From assembly GCA_965279195.1 (NCBI GenBank), contig CBDIHP010000045.1, forward strand, positions 62,001 to 126,000: DNA of 64,000 nucleotides, read 5' to 3'. The DNA comes from CBDIHP01 sp965279195. GTDB taxonomy: Bacteria > Planctomycetota > Planctomycetia > Isosphaerales > Isosphaeraceae. Shown here in pieces: positions 9,277-18,994 of this stretch (its first letter is position 1; every line of letters begins with the position of its first letter). The notes below the pieces were generated by a model. The model was given only the letters and a program-made list of their open reading frames with translations, did no database searches and was not told the origin of the DNA. The position numbers and the translations under genes are program-made.

Positions 9277-11034
9277 TCAGGCTTGCCGGGAGGCGCGGGC
9301 GATCTCGGAGAGCGACGGATTCTCCGTGGTCACCTCCGTGGAGCCGGTCCGGCCGAAGCAGATCAGGGTGATGTCGTCGGCCTGCGGCTGACCCAGCGAA
9401 TACTCGCGGACCGCCTGGAGGATCGACTTGCCCACCGCCTCGGGCCCGCCGGACGTCTCGGCGATCCGCTTCGGGAGCCTCCGGCGTTCCTTGGTGTCGA
9501 AGAGTTCGTTGTTCGGCCCGCGCGAGTCGGTGACGCCATCGGAGTAGATGACGACCACGTCGCCGACGTTGAGCTGGACCTCCATCTCGTCGTAGGGGAT
9601 CCCCGGCACGACCCCGAGGGGGAAGCCCGAGATGTCCTCGCCGAGCTCGACGAACGACCCGTCCGGGTGCCGGACGATGATCGGCGGGTGGCCGGCCGAG
9701 CTGAAGCTCAGCTTGCCCGTGATCGTGTCGAGGATGCACAGGGTCATCGTCATGAACTTCTCTTCGATGCCAGCCGCGCACAGGGTGTTGTTCAGCTCGC
9801 TGATGGCCTCGGACGTGTTCGGCTTGGTCGAGAGGCAGAACCGGGTGTCGCCGGAGAACTTGGCCATCATGAGCGCGGCGGCGACCCCCTTGCCCGCGAC
9901 GTCCCCCAGCGCGATGCCGAGTTTCGAGCCCCCGAGCGGGAGGAAGTCGTAGTAGTCGCCGCCGACCTCGTAGGTCGGGTGGTAATAGGCGAAGAATTCG
10001 TAGTTCGGCGGCTTGGGGACCGATTGCGGCAGGAACCGCTTCTGGACCTGCTCGGCGATCTTGAGGTCGCGCTCGATCCGCTCCTGGGAGATCTTGCTCT
10101 GGTGCAGGCGGGCGTTCTGGATGGCGATGGCCGCCTGTCCGCCGACCGCCGTGAGGACGTCGAGGTCGTCCTGGCCGAATTGCTTGCGGTCGCCGGTGTC
10201 GAGCTGGATGATCCCGTGGACGATCCCGTCGGGCGTCAAGAGCGGGACGCACATCACCGACCGGATCTTGAGGTCGGCGATGGATGCGCTCGTTGGCAGG
10301 TCGACGTCGTTGCCGGCGTCCTGGCTCAGGACGGCCCGCTTCTGGTTGATGACCGTGTTGACGATCGACCGGCTGATGACCATCGTCGGCTCGTCGGGGA
10401 TGCCCGCGGCGAAGACCGACCGCCGCTTGGGGTTCGACTTGTACGCCTTGGTTTCGAGCTTGTCCGGCGTGGCGCCGCAGAGGATCAGGAAGGCCCGCTC
10501 GGCCTGGGGGAAGAGCTGGATCAGCGAGTCGAGGACCTTCGGGGCGATGCCGTCGAGGTCGAGCTCGCTGGAGAGATTTCGCGCGATCTCGAGGATCGCG
10601 TTGAGCTTGACCTCGGGCTTGACCTGTGAGGCCATCGCGCTGGAGCGCGAGGCGTCGAGGGTGAGCAGGGGGGGCTCGTTGCTCTCGATCAGGTTGAGGG
10701 TCGGCCCCTTGGGCTTGACGATCGGGGGCGTCTCGGGCGGCAGGGTGAGGTAGTAGCCGAACTCGACGTCGCAGATGATGATCTTGTCGTCGGGCGAGAG
10801 GTAATAGGGGCGGTCGGGCTCGATGTCGCGGCCGTTGAGCTTGGTCTTGTTGCGCGACTTGAGGTCGATGAGCGCGAATCGGTCGCCGGAGCGGCGGATC
10901 TCGACGTGCTTGCGGCTGACGCCGTTGGAGTCGAGCACCACGTGGCAGTTGGGGTCGCGGCCGATGAGCGTGGAATCGCCCTTGAGTTCGATGACCTGCG
11001 CCGGGGTTGCGTTGATTCTCTTCAGGACCGCCAT
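9277..11034 (-). CDS. FHA-GAF-SpoIIE (PP2C-type) protein phosphatase
   Basis: A 585-residue cytoplasmic signalling protein. It has an N-terminal FHA domain (GRDPNCHVVLDSNGVSRKHVEI, residues 25-95), a GAF domain (about 150-300) and a short linker helix. A C-terminal RsbU/SpoIIE-type phosphatase follows, with GGDYYDFLPL, ALGDVAGKGVAAALMMA, VVIYSDGVTD and DDITLICFGR. FHA domains bind phosphothreonine, so the enzyme probably docks on a phosphorylated partner. The Ser/Thr kinase encoded just upstream on the same strand is an obvious candidate. Phosphatases of this kind act on anti-sigma-antagonists in partner-switching pathways, but no anti-sigma gene is nearby. Confidence 0.92.
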   Translation of the reverse strand: MAVLKRINATPAQVIELKGDSTLIGRDPNCHVVLDSNGVSRKHVEIRRSGDRFALIDLKSRNKTKLNGRDIEPDRPYYLSPDDKIIICDVEFGYYLTLPPETPPIVKPKGPTLNLIESNEPPLLTLDASRSSAMASQVKPEVKLNAILEIARNLSSELDLDGIAPKVLDSLIQLFPQAERAFLILCGATPDKLETKAYKSNPKRRSVFAAGIPDEPTMVISRSIVNTVINQKRAVLSQDAGNDVDLPTSASIADLKIRSVMCVPLLTPDGIVHGIIQLDTGDRKQFGQDDLDVLTAVGGQAAIAIQNARLHQSKISQERIERDLKIAEQVQKRFLPQSVPKPPNYEFFAYYHPTYEVGGDYYDFLPLGGSKLGIALGDVAGKGVAAALMMAKFSGDTRFCLSTKPNTSEAISELNNTLCAAGIEEKFMTMTLCILDTITGKLSFSSAGHPPIIVRHPDGSFVELGEDISGFPLGVVPGIPYDEMEVQLNVGDVVVIYSDGVTDSRGPNNELFDTKERRRLPKRIAETSGGPEAVGKSILQAVREYSLGQPQADDITLICFGRTGSTEVTTENPSLSEIARASRQA

Positions 11035-11238
11035 GCCGAAAGCTCCCAGGAGCGGCGCGGGGGGATGGGACGAACCTCGGGCGACACCCGGCCGTGCGGA
11101 TGATCGGTGCGGGTCGGGTTAGCGAGCGAGGAGGCGATTCGGAGTCGAGCCCGGTTCGTCTCAACGGGCCTGCGTCCATCAATCCGGAGGGGGGCGGGGG
11201 CGGTGCGTGTCGACCGACCTCCCCTTCTAGTAAACCGT

Positions 11239-12957
11239 CTAGTTCGGCGCAAGTCCATCCAATCGCCGGATATCGATCAGTTTCTGGAACAGTTGCCCCT
11301 GCACCGCCCGGAGCCGGTTGGCCAGCACGGCGGGCTTGCCCGCGGTCCTGGCATCCTGGACGCTCCTGGAGACGATCTCGAGCGCCAGTTCCACCTGCCG
11401 GGAGTCGACGAACTGGTTGACGAACCCCTGGTCGAAGACGACGTTCACGCCATCCAGGTCGTGGTTCCGGAGGATGTCCTCGGCCGCCTTCAGGACCTTG
11501 GTGAGCATCACGTCGTGACCCCGGCCCGTCCGTTCGAGTTCACCACGGAGGATCGAGATCCGCCTGACGTCCCCCTGGCGGAAGAGTTCGCGGGCGAGCT
11601 GGGTGGAGGCCCCCTCGACCCACGACGATGCGCCGGGAAAATTGCCGATCACCGCGATCCAGGCGGCGTCCCGCTCGCCGGTCGAGGCCTTGGTCTGGGC
11701 GTACCGATACTGCGCAGCCGCGCTGGCCTGCTTGGGGATGGCCTTCCAGTCGGGGGCAAGCCAGAGGATCACCCGCTTCTCGCCGGGCGGGGAATTGGGC
11801 CCGAGGAGATCCTTCGGCCGTGCCATCGCCCCGCTGAGAAGGCCCGAGGCGGTGGCGACCAGCAGCACGCCGATCGCGACCCTGCGGCTGAAGACGTTCA
11901 GCCCCGACAGCCGTTCTTTCAGGCTGGGGCCCGGGGCCCGGGCGGGGGCCGTCGCCGGCTTGCCCGGGCTCCGCTCCGGGGTCGGCACCACAGCGGCCGG
12001 CTGGGATGTCAGCGAGACGTCGACCCCCTTCCCGACCTGAGTCGAGGCGAGCTGATAGGCCTCCCGCACCCGGGACAGGTCCTTCAGTACCTCGGCCGCC
12101 GACTGGTAGCGGTCGGCCGGCTTCTTCGACATCAGCTTCATGACCAGGCGTTCCAGCTCGGGGAGGATGTCCGGCCGGTGGATCGACAGGGTCGGGGGGA
12201 TGTCCTTGACGTGCTTGAGCGCCAGGGCGACGGGGGACTCGGCCTTGAACGGCGGGACCCCGGCCAGCATGTGGTAGAACGACACGCCGAGGGAGTAGAG
12301 GTCGGAACGGTGGTCGAGCGGATGCCCCTGCGCCTGCTCGGGGCTCATGTAGAGCGGCGTGCCCATCGTCACGCCGTCCTGCGTGAGGTGGCCGCCGCTG
12401 CGGTCCTGGTCGCGGCAGAGCCCGAAGTCGGCGACCTTCACCAGCCCTTTGCGGGTGATGAGCATGTTCTCGGGCTTGATGTCCCGGTGGATCAGGCCGA
12501 GTTCGCCCGCCGCGCCGACGGCCGCCGTCGCCTGCCGCATGATCGACAGCGCGAGGTTCATCTCCGGCGGGCCCTTCTTGATGATGTAATCGCGCAGGTT
12601 CGTCCCCTGCACGTACTCCATCGCGATGTAGCGGACTCCGTCGAAGGACCCGACGCTGTAGATGTGGACGATGTTCGGGTGGTTCAGCTTCGCGGCCGAC
12701 CACGCCTCGGCTTCGAACCGGCTGAGGTAGGTCGGGTTCCGCAGGAGGTCGGGCCGGAGGACCTTGAGGGCGACCTCGCGGTTGTTGAGGCTCGTCTGGC
12801 GGGCCAGGTAGACCTCGCCCATGCCCCCCTTGCCGAGCAGCCTGTCGACGTGGAAGTCGCCGAGGGTCACGCCCGAGAGGTCGCGTGTGCCCGATCCGTC
12901 GCCCCAGGCCAGGGTGTCGTCCGGCGGCAGGGAGGAGGCGTGGTCGGGTTGACTCAT
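11239..12957 (-). CDS. membrane-anchored serine/threonine protein kinase
   Basis: A 572-residue kinase of the PknB type. It has the glycine loop LLGKGGMGEVYLA (residues 40-52), the ATP lysine K65 in VALKV, the catalytic HRDIKPEN (157-164), DFG at 177-179 and TPLYMSPEQ in the activation segment. A proline-rich linker leads to a single membrane helix near residue 365 (IGVLLVATASGLLSGAMA). An extracytoplasmic domain of about 180 residues of unknown fold follows. I start it at ATG 12957; the frame is open further upstream, but that stretch is arginine- and proline-rich and not kinase-like. It probably pairs with the downstream FHA phosphatase. Confidence 0.93.
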   Translation of the reverse strand: MSQPDHASSLPPDDTLAWGDGSGTRDLSGVTLGDFHVDRLLGKGGMGEVYLARQTSLNNREVALKVLRPDLLRNPTYLSRFEAEAWSAAKLNHPNIVHIYSVGSFDGVRYIAMEYVQGTNLRDYIIKKGPPEMNLALSIMRQATAAVGAAGELGLIHRDIKPENMLITRKGLVKVADFGLCRDQDRSGGHLTQDGVTMGTPLYMSPEQAQGHPLDHRSDLYSLGVSFYHMLAGVPPFKAESPVALALKHVKDIPPTLSIHRPDILPELERLVMKLMSKKPADRYQSAAEVLKDLSRVREAYQLASTQVGKGVDVSLTSQPAAVVPTPERSPGKPATAPARAPGPSLKERLSGLNVFSRRVAIGVLLVATASGLLSGAMARPKDLLGPNSPPGEKRVILWLAPDWKAIPKQASAAAQYRYAQTKASTGERDAAWIAVIGNFPGASSWVEGASTQLARELFRQGDVRRISILRGELERTGRGHDVMLTKVLKAAEDILRNHDLDGVNVVFDQGFVNQFVDSRQVELALEIVSRSVQDARTAGKPAVLANRLRAVQGQLFQKLIDIRRLDGLAPN

Positions 12958-13225
12958 GTTCGGCGAGTCCCGGGCTCTGGGTGTGCATCTGGGCCGAGCG
13001 GGGTTGAATTTCTCCCCGTCGCCGAGCGTCTCTGATCGTAGTCTACGGCATTCCGCGGGCCCGGGCAAATGCGCCAGGGCCGGCTGACACCGGCGTCCCG
13101 GACGTCCGGCGGCCTCGGCGCCCGGGACGTATTCGCTCGCCCCGGGACGTGCCGGGTGCTACATTGGAAGGATACGCGATGCCCGGGCCGAGTGCCGGGG
13201 CGACCCCGGACCGGAGACCTCGACG

Positions 13226-14017
13226 ATGCGTTGGCGAAACGTCTGGCGAGTCCCCCTCAGCCTTGCCCTGGCGGTGTTCGGCGTGGTCGGTTTGATGCGA
13301 GGCCTGGCCCCCGCCCAGGTCATCATCCCGGCCCAGGGCCCCTACGGCGGCGACGGCTCGTATTACGCGCAGAGCCTTAGTGGCATGGCCACGCCCCACA
13401 TCCCCCCGGCGGGGACGTGGTCCGAGATCATCATGGCCAACAACAAGGGGGTCGTGGTCCAGAACGCCGCCGGCCAGCAGTTCCCGATCTCGTACGAGGG
13501 CGTCCGTCAGTTCCTGATCCGCTGGCCGACCGACATCCAGAACCTCAACCGGAACTCGCTCATCGAGGTCACCGGTGTGGATCTGGGGACCAACCAGGTG
13601 AAGGCCGACCACGTCGACATCTACGAAGGGGCCGCGCAGTCGCTGGTGACCCCGACGTATCAGAATATCGTCGGCCTCAATCGCATCCTCACGGCCGCCG
13701 ACATGGACCAGAAGGAGACGTACGGCGTCGTCTTCCCGCTCACGCCCGAGGAGAGTGCGATGCCCAACCGGCTGCACGTCGTCGGTCCCCTCGCCGGCGT
13801 GAACCCGCTCCAGATCGCCATCCCGGGCAACAACAATGTGGCTGTGCGTCCGGACGTGAACGGGATCTCGATGACCCAGATCACCCAGGGCTCGCCCTCC
13901 TACGCCAAGAAGGGCGACCTGGTCTACGTCGTGCCGCTGACGTTCGGCCCCAAGAGCGTGATGGTCAATCTTCTCGTTCTCTACAAGAAGGTCCCGCTCA
14001 ACCAGTTCCAGCCCTGA
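13226..14017 (+). CDS. secreted protein of unknown function
   Basis: A 263-residue protein with a signal peptide (about residues 1-31, VPLSLALAVFGVVGLMRGLAPAQ). The mature part is beta-rich and neutral in composition, with no motif I recognise. It is divergent from the kinase gene across a 268-base gap and ends 3 bases before the stop of the convergent toroid gene. The ATG at 13226 is preceded by GGAGA at 13212-13216. It looks like a genuine envelope or periplasmic protein, but I cannot assign a role. Confidence 0.75.
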   Translation: MRWRNVWRVPLSLALAVFGVVGLMRGLAPAQVIIPAQGPYGGDGSYYAQSLSGMATPHIPPAGTWSEIIMANNKGVVVQNAAGQQFPISYEGVRQFLIRWPTDIQNLNRNSLIEVTGVDLGTNQVKADHVDIYEGAAQSLVTPTYQNIVGLNRILTAADMDQKETYGVVFPLTPEESAMPNRLHVVGPLAGVNPLQIAIPGNNNVAVRPDVNGISMTQITQGSPSYAKKGDLVYVVPLTFGPKSVMVNLLVLYKKVPLNQFQP

Positions 14018-14020
14018 GCG

Positions 14021-15817
14021 TCAGGCCTTCCTCTTCGCGGCGGCCTTCGCCCTGGGGGCCGCCTTCCCCTTCGTTTTTGGGGGGGCGTCGGCCTTCGGGG
14101 CCTCTTCGGCACCCTCGATCGCGGGCGGTCCACCGTCTTGTGGCCGACGATTGCCTGGCAGGAAATTCCCCTCGTCGGTAACCTGGTAGAGCGGCAGGTA
14201 ACGGTAATAGACCTCGAGGGTCAGGACCGACATCGTCGTGACGTAGAGCCGTCCGACCCGGCGGCCCCACTGGTCGGGCATGGGCAGGGAGTGGTGCCAG
14301 CTCCCACGGTCGCAGCCCTTGCCGTGGACCTGCATCGCGACGAGCGTGTCGCGGACCTTCGGGTTCCACTTCTTCCAGAGCTTGCCCTGCATGTTGTGCA
14401 GGAGCTGGGTGGCGTAATACCAGTAGTAGATGTTGCGGTCGAACGCGGCCGTCTGGTCGAGGTCGGCCATGACCTGCCCGACGCCGCTGACCATCGAGGG
14501 ATGTTCCCGGCCCCAACCGAGGTACTGGCGGCAGAGCAGGGCTTCGGCCGTCATCGTGTTCTTCGGGCCCTGGCCGGGGATGTAGGCGTACAGGGATTTC
14601 TTACCCCCCGCGACCACCCGGTCGAGATAGAGCCGGCAGTTGACGAGGACTTCCTTGGAAAGGTGCAGCCCGGCCAGCCGCGCGCTGCGGAGGGCGAACA
14701 TCATCCAGCCGAAGACCGAGGTGTCCCCCGCCTGGCCGGGGAAATAACGCCAGCCGCCGGTGACCGGATCCTGCGACTCCATGATGAAGTCGATCGCCCG
14801 CTGCGCGTAGGGGCGAAGCTTCTCGTCCTTGCTGACGCCGTAGGCCTCGCAGAGGGCGAGGGTTGCGATCGCGTGGCTGTACATCCGGTAGTTGAAGCCG
14901 CCGCCCGTGTAGAGTTCCCCGCTCTCGATCTGATGGGCGGTCAGCCATTCGAGCCCGGCCTTGATCGTCCCCTGATAGAGACCAGGCTGGGTGTGGGTGT
15001 GGCCCGCCCCGAGCATGGGGAGCAGTGCCAGGCCGGTGGCGGCCGTGTCGGACTCGGCCGCGATGGCGTCTGGGCAACCGTCGCCCTGGCATTCGTTGCT
15101 GGTGTCGAGGCTCCAGCCGCCGTCCTGCCGCTGATGCCGCGCAATCCACGCAAGTCCTTCCTGGACCGCCTTCTCCGACTGGACCGTCCCCCCCTCGCGG
15201 CGGATCAGCTCGGCCTTCGCCGGGCCGTTCCGGCCGGAGAACGGGGCCGACATGTCCTCGACGTTCGTGAGCCCGCCGCCGATGATGTCGCTCAGTCGCG
15301 GGGTCATGCCGGGCTTAAGCCCGGGCGTCAGCCGGAGCTGGTCGCTGAATCGGACGTTGTCCGGCATCCTCGGCTGGTTGAATGCGACCGTCGGGAGATT
15401 CAGCCCCTCGCTCGGCATGGACGGTGGAAGATCGGTCTGGTTGCTCGTGAACGGGTCCCCGGCGTGATCGGCGGAGACCAGCGAGGTCAGATCCTCGCGC
15501 AACTGCCCCTGGACCGCCCCCTCGATCTCGGTCCGGGCGACCTCGCGGTCGGTGGCCAGATAGACGGTCGCCAGGACCAGGATCAGGACACCGTGGAGCA
15601 GCAGGCTCGTCCCCCAGGAGGGGAGCCACGCCAGCCACCAGGGGAGCTTGCGGTCGATCCGGTGGAGGAACTGGCGAGTCCGGACCCGGAGGAGGCGGTA
15701 GTAGCGAGCCGGGGTGTTGCGCTTCAAAGGGTCCGTCCTGACTGCCGTCCGGGGCGAAGGGCCGGGCCCGACCCCTGGCGCAATCGGGTGCGGGCGGCGA
15801 TCATCTCGCGTAGCCAA
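14021..15817 (-). CDS. membrane-anchored prenyltransferase/squalene-oxidase repeat protein
   Basis: A 598-residue protein. A basic cytoplasmic segment is followed by one membrane helix at about residues 68-88 (TSLLLHGVLILVLATVYLA). An acidic linker then leads to a large alpha/alpha-toroid domain from residue 215, with repeats such as GLAWIARHQRQDGGWSL and MESQDPVTGGWRYFP. The C-terminal 40 residues form a lysine/alanine/proline-rich tail ending in AAAKRKA. It resembles the secreted protein at 170-1279 but is anchored. No cyclase DDxD motif is seen, so the reaction, if any, is unknown. Confidence 0.88.
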   Translation of the reverse strand: MATRDDRRPHPIAPGVGPGPSPRTAVRTDPLKRNTPARYYRLLRVRTRQFLHRIDRKLPWWLAWLPSWGTSLLLHGVLILVLATVYLATDREVARTEIEGAVQGQLREDLTSLVSADHAGDPFTSNQTDLPPSMPSEGLNLPTVAFNQPRMPDNVRFSDQLRLTPGLKPGMTPRLSDIIGGGLTNVEDMSAPFSGRNGPAKAELIRREGGTVQSEKAVQEGLAWIARHQRQDGGWSLDTSNECQGDGCPDAIAAESDTAATGLALLPMLGAGHTHTQPGLYQGTIKAGLEWLTAHQIESGELYTGGGFNYRMYSHAIATLALCEAYGVSKDEKLRPYAQRAIDFIMESQDPVTGGWRYFPGQAGDTSVFGWMMFALRSARLAGLHLSKEVLVNCRLYLDRVVAGGKKSLYAYIPGQGPKNTMTAEALLCRQYLGWGREHPSMVSGVGQVMADLDQTAAFDRNIYYWYYATQLLHNMQGKLWKKWNPKVRDTLVAMQVHGKGCDRGSWHHSLPMPDQWGRRVGRLYVTTMSVLTLEVYYRYLPLYQVTDEGNFLPGNRRPQDGGPPAIEGAEEAPKADAPPKTKGKAAPRAKAAAKRKA

Positions 15818-15901
15818 TTCGTATGGACGAACGAACGAGGACTTTATTCAAATCGCCCGCCGAGCGGGGGGCGAAAGGGTGATCTCCCCAGATAGATAGC
15901 G

Positions 15902-18577
15902 TCAGGTCAGGCGCTGATCGCGCTCGTCGAATGTTTCGATTTCGCACCACCCCAGATCCCGGAGCGGCCCCAGGAGCGAATTCGCCTGTCCGACGACCAC
16001 GGCCACCAGAGCGTCGGGATCCAGGTTCGCCCTGGCCGATTCCAGCAGGCTCTCGGCCGTCCGGCTGTTGAGCCGCTCGGGGTAGCGGGCGTACTCGTCG
16101 AGCGGCAGGCCGAGGACGAACAGGCCACCGTATCGCGAAACAAGTGCCGAGGGTGTCTCGAAGTGTCGGGCCTGTCCTTCGAGCAGGGAACGCCTGGCAT
16201 CGTTCAACTCGGCGTCGGTGACCGGCCGGTGGTCGAGCAGTTCGGCCACTTCCTTGCGGATCTCGACCAGGGCCTCGGCCACGCGGTCGGATTGGAGCGA
16301 GGCGGACACGAGGAACGGACCGGGGCCGCGGCGGAAGTCGAACTGGCTGCGGACCCCGTAGGTCATGCCCCGGGTCTCGCGGAGGTTCTCGTTCAGGCGC
16401 GACGTGAACTGCCCGCCCAGCACCTGGTTGAGGAGGAGCAGATCGTCATGCGACGGGTCCGGACGCGGCACCCCGACGTGCCCGACCCGGACGACCGCCT
16501 GCGCCGCCCCGGGGCGGTCGAGCAGGAGGATCCGCAGTCGTTTCTCGCGGACGGGGATGCCCGTGACCGCCCGTTGGCTTTGTTCCGTCGTTTTCCAGTC
16601 CGAGAGGCGTCTCTCGGCGAGCCGGGCGACCTCGTCGGGATCGACGTCCCCGGCGACGATGAAGGCGGCGGCCTCCGGCCGGTAATGGTTGCGGTAGAAG
16701 GAGATGAGGTCGTCGCGGCCGAGCCCGGCGACGGTCTGCTCGTTGCCGTCGGAGCCGACGCGGTAGGGATGGTCCTCGGGATAGAGGGCTCCCAGGAAGG
16801 CCCTCCCCGCGCGCGCCTCGGCACTGTCGCGGCTGGACCTGAGCGCGGCGAGGGTCTGGCCCTTGAGCCGGTCGAATTCCTTCGCCGGGATGCTCGCCTC
16901 GCGGAGCACCTCGACGGCCAGGTCGAGGGTCGGCTCCAGGTACGGCGTCAGGCTGAACATCCCGACGTAGGACCCGTCCCAGCCCGAGTTCGTGGAGAGC
17001 GACGAGCCCATGCCCTCGATGGCGTTCGCCAGCTCGATTGAGCTGCGCTTCGAGGTCCCCTCGTCGAGCAGGCCCGAGGTCAGGCCGGCGAGGCCCCCTT
17101 TCTCGGGGGAGTGGTCGGATGCACCGGCACGCACGACGATGGTCGCCGAGACGATGGGAAGATCGCGCCTGGGGACGACCCAGATCGGCAGGCCGTTCGA
17201 GAGGGTCCGGACCTCGGGGATGGGCGCCCGGAAGACCGCCGGGGTCGCCGGGGCGGGCGGGGTCGATCGGGCCTCGGGGGTCAGGACGGTCGAGGGGCGG
17301 CCGCCGGAGACGTGGAGGGTCACCCGGGGCTGCTGGTGGAGGTAGCGATCGGCCGCCGCGCGGACGTGCTCGGACGTCACCGCCTGGTAGCGTACGAGGT
17401 CGGAGGTGATCCGGCCGGGGTCGCCCAGGTAGACGTTGTAGGCGTTGAGCCGGTCGGCCACGCCGCCGAATCCGCCGATGTTGTCGAGCGCGGCCACGAA
17501 GCCGGAGAGCCGGCCGTTGCGCGCCCGGGCCAGTTCCTCCTCCCTGACCCCTTCCCGGGCGATGGCGGCGATCTCGCGGTCGAGGTCGTCCCGGAGGGTG
17601 GTCCATTCGTTGCCGGGCCGGAGGGTCGCCGAGACGCCGAAGGTCCCCGCCAGCTCGCGACCCCCCTGATGGGACGAAATGTCCTGCGCCACCTGGTCTT
17701 CCATCACGAGTTTGTGATAGAGCCGGCTCGACTTGCCGCGGGTCAGGATGTCGGCCAGGATCGTCAGGGCGGCGTCATCCGGGCTGAACTGCGGGACGGT
17801 GTGCCAGGAGCAATAGATGCGTTGCAGCTCGACACGGTCATGGACCGGCAGGAAGACCTCCTCGGCGAGCTGCACCGGAGGGGCGTGCGGCCGGATCGAT
17901 CGTGAGCCCCCGGGCAGGCTCCCGAAATACTTTTCGGCCAGCGCGAATGCCTCGTCCTCGTCCAGGTCGCCGACCAGGGCGAGGCTGGCGTTGCTGGGGA
18001 CGTAGAAGCGCCGGAAGAACGCCTCCACGTCATCCTTGGAGGCCGCCTCGACGTCCTCCATGAATCCGATGGTCAGCCAGTTATAAGGATGGGTCGGCGG
18101 GTACATTGCCTCGGCGAGCAGCCGCCAGACCTGGCCGTAGGGTCGGTTCGCGTAGTTCTGCCTGTACTCGTTCTTGACCACATCCTTCTGGATGCGGATC
18201 TTCTCCTCCGTCAGGGCGGGGAGGAAGTAGCCCATGCGATCGGACTCGATGGCGAGGGCCAGTTCGAGGTGGGCCGAGGGGAGGTCGACGAAATAATTGG
18301 TGCGGTCGGGCGAGGTCGAGCCGTTGATGCTCGCTCCGACCTTCTGGAGGTGCTTGAAGTAGTCGCCCGGGAAGTGCTCGGAGCCCTCGAACATGAGGTG
18401 TTCGAACAGGTGGGCGAACCCGCGCTGGCGGCGTTCCTCGTTCTTGGAGCCGACGTGATACCAGAGGTTGACCGCCACGTTGGGCAGGTGGGGCTGGCTG
18501 CGGACGATCACGTCCAGCCCGTTGTCGAGGCGACGCTTGGTGTAAGGCAGGGCGGGCAGCCGGAGTTCGACGCTCAT
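15902..18577 (-). CDS. M16-family zinc metallopeptidase with two tandem domains
   Basis: An 891-residue protein containing two M16 (pitrilysin/insulinase) halves. The N-terminal half carries the inverted zinc motif HLFEH at residues 56-60, with the downstream ENEYRQ-like region supplying the third ligand. The C-terminal half (from about residue 450) lacks the motif and is the usual non-catalytic partner. The length matches the fused two-domain bacterial forms. No signal peptide is visible. It is expected to degrade peptides or processed signal sequences. It is separated from the toroid gene by about 85 bases. Confidence 0.92.
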   Translation of the reverse strand: MSVELRLPALPYTKRRLDNGLDVIVRSQPHLPNVAVNLWYHVGSKNEERRQRGFAHLFEHLMFEGSEHFPGDYFKHLQKVGASINGSTSPDRTNYFVDLPSAHLELALAIESDRMGYFLPALTEEKIRIQKDVVKNEYRQNYANRPYGQVWRLLAEAMYPPTHPYNWLTIGFMEDVEAASKDDVEAFFRRFYVPSNASLALVGDLDEDEAFALAEKYFGSLPGGSRSIRPHAPPVQLAEEVFLPVHDRVELQRIYCSWHTVPQFSPDDAALTILADILTRGKSSRLYHKLVMEDQVAQDISSHQGGRELAGTFGVSATLRPGNEWTTLRDDLDREIAAIAREGVREEELARARNGRLSGFVAALDNIGGFGGVADRLNAYNVYLGDPGRITSDLVRYQAVTSEHVRAAADRYLHQQPRVTLHVSGGRPSTVLTPEARSTPPAPATPAVFRAPIPEVRTLSNGLPIWVVPRRDLPIVSATIVVRAGASDHSPEKGGLAGLTSGLLDEGTSKRSSIELANAIEGMGSSLSTNSGWDGSYVGMFSLTPYLEPTLDLAVEVLREASIPAKEFDRLKGQTLAALRSSRDSAEARAGRAFLGALYPEDHPYRVGSDGNEQTVAGLGRDDLISFYRNHYRPEAAAFIVAGDVDPDEVARLAERRLSDWKTTEQSQRAVTGIPVREKRLRILLLDRPGAAQAVVRVGHVGVPRPDPSHDDLLLLNQVLGGQFTSRLNENLRETRGMTYGVRSQFDFRRGPGPFLVSASLQSDRVAEALVEIRKEVAELLDHRPVTDAELNDARRSLLEGQARHFETPSALVSRYGGLFVLGLPLDEYARYPERLNSRTAESLLESARANLDPDALVAVVVGQANSLLGPLRDLGWCEIETFDERDQRLT

Positions 18578-18994
18578 GGGGTCGTATCAACATTCCCGAG
18601 GAAATTCGGTGTTCGACGTCACAAGCCCAGGATAGCCGAAGTATGGGGAGGTGCCTATCCGACTCGCCCGCCGGGTCGAGAGACGTCCCGGCCCCGCCCG
18701 AAAACCCGTCCTCCGCGACCCGTGTTTGTTTTTTCTTTGGGGCGGGCGTCCCGATCGGTACAATGGCGGAGTGAGTTGTTGATTGCGAGAATCGGTGTGT
18801 ACGGAAGTGGTCGGGCCGGTTTACCGTCCGACGATCTTCCGGAACGGAGCCTCGCTTGGGGCGAACGGGCCTGGAATCGGCGTGCGTCGGGCGTTACCCT
18901 CGGTGCGTGTCCGAATGACGAGGATCGGCGGCCCCCGGGCCGCGGCGCGTCGAACTCCGACATCGAGCCGTGACCGCACGGCAAAGGCTGGGTC
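18578..18994. promoter_or_regulatory. 417-base divergent gap with a possible promoter for the PP2C gene
   Basis: No gene is supported here. A TACAAT hexamer at 18759-18764 has TTTGGG 17 bases upstream at 18736-18741, just after a T-rich run. This would be a plausible but weak housekeeping-type promoter reading rightward to the phosphatase gene. The rest of the gap is GC-rich without clear hairpins. Both flanking genes are transcribed away from it. Confidence 0.3.

Noticed and set aside
6781..10629. Plus-strand open frame of 1282 codons
   Set aside because: It runs opposite four well-identified minus-strand genes and has no domain of its own.
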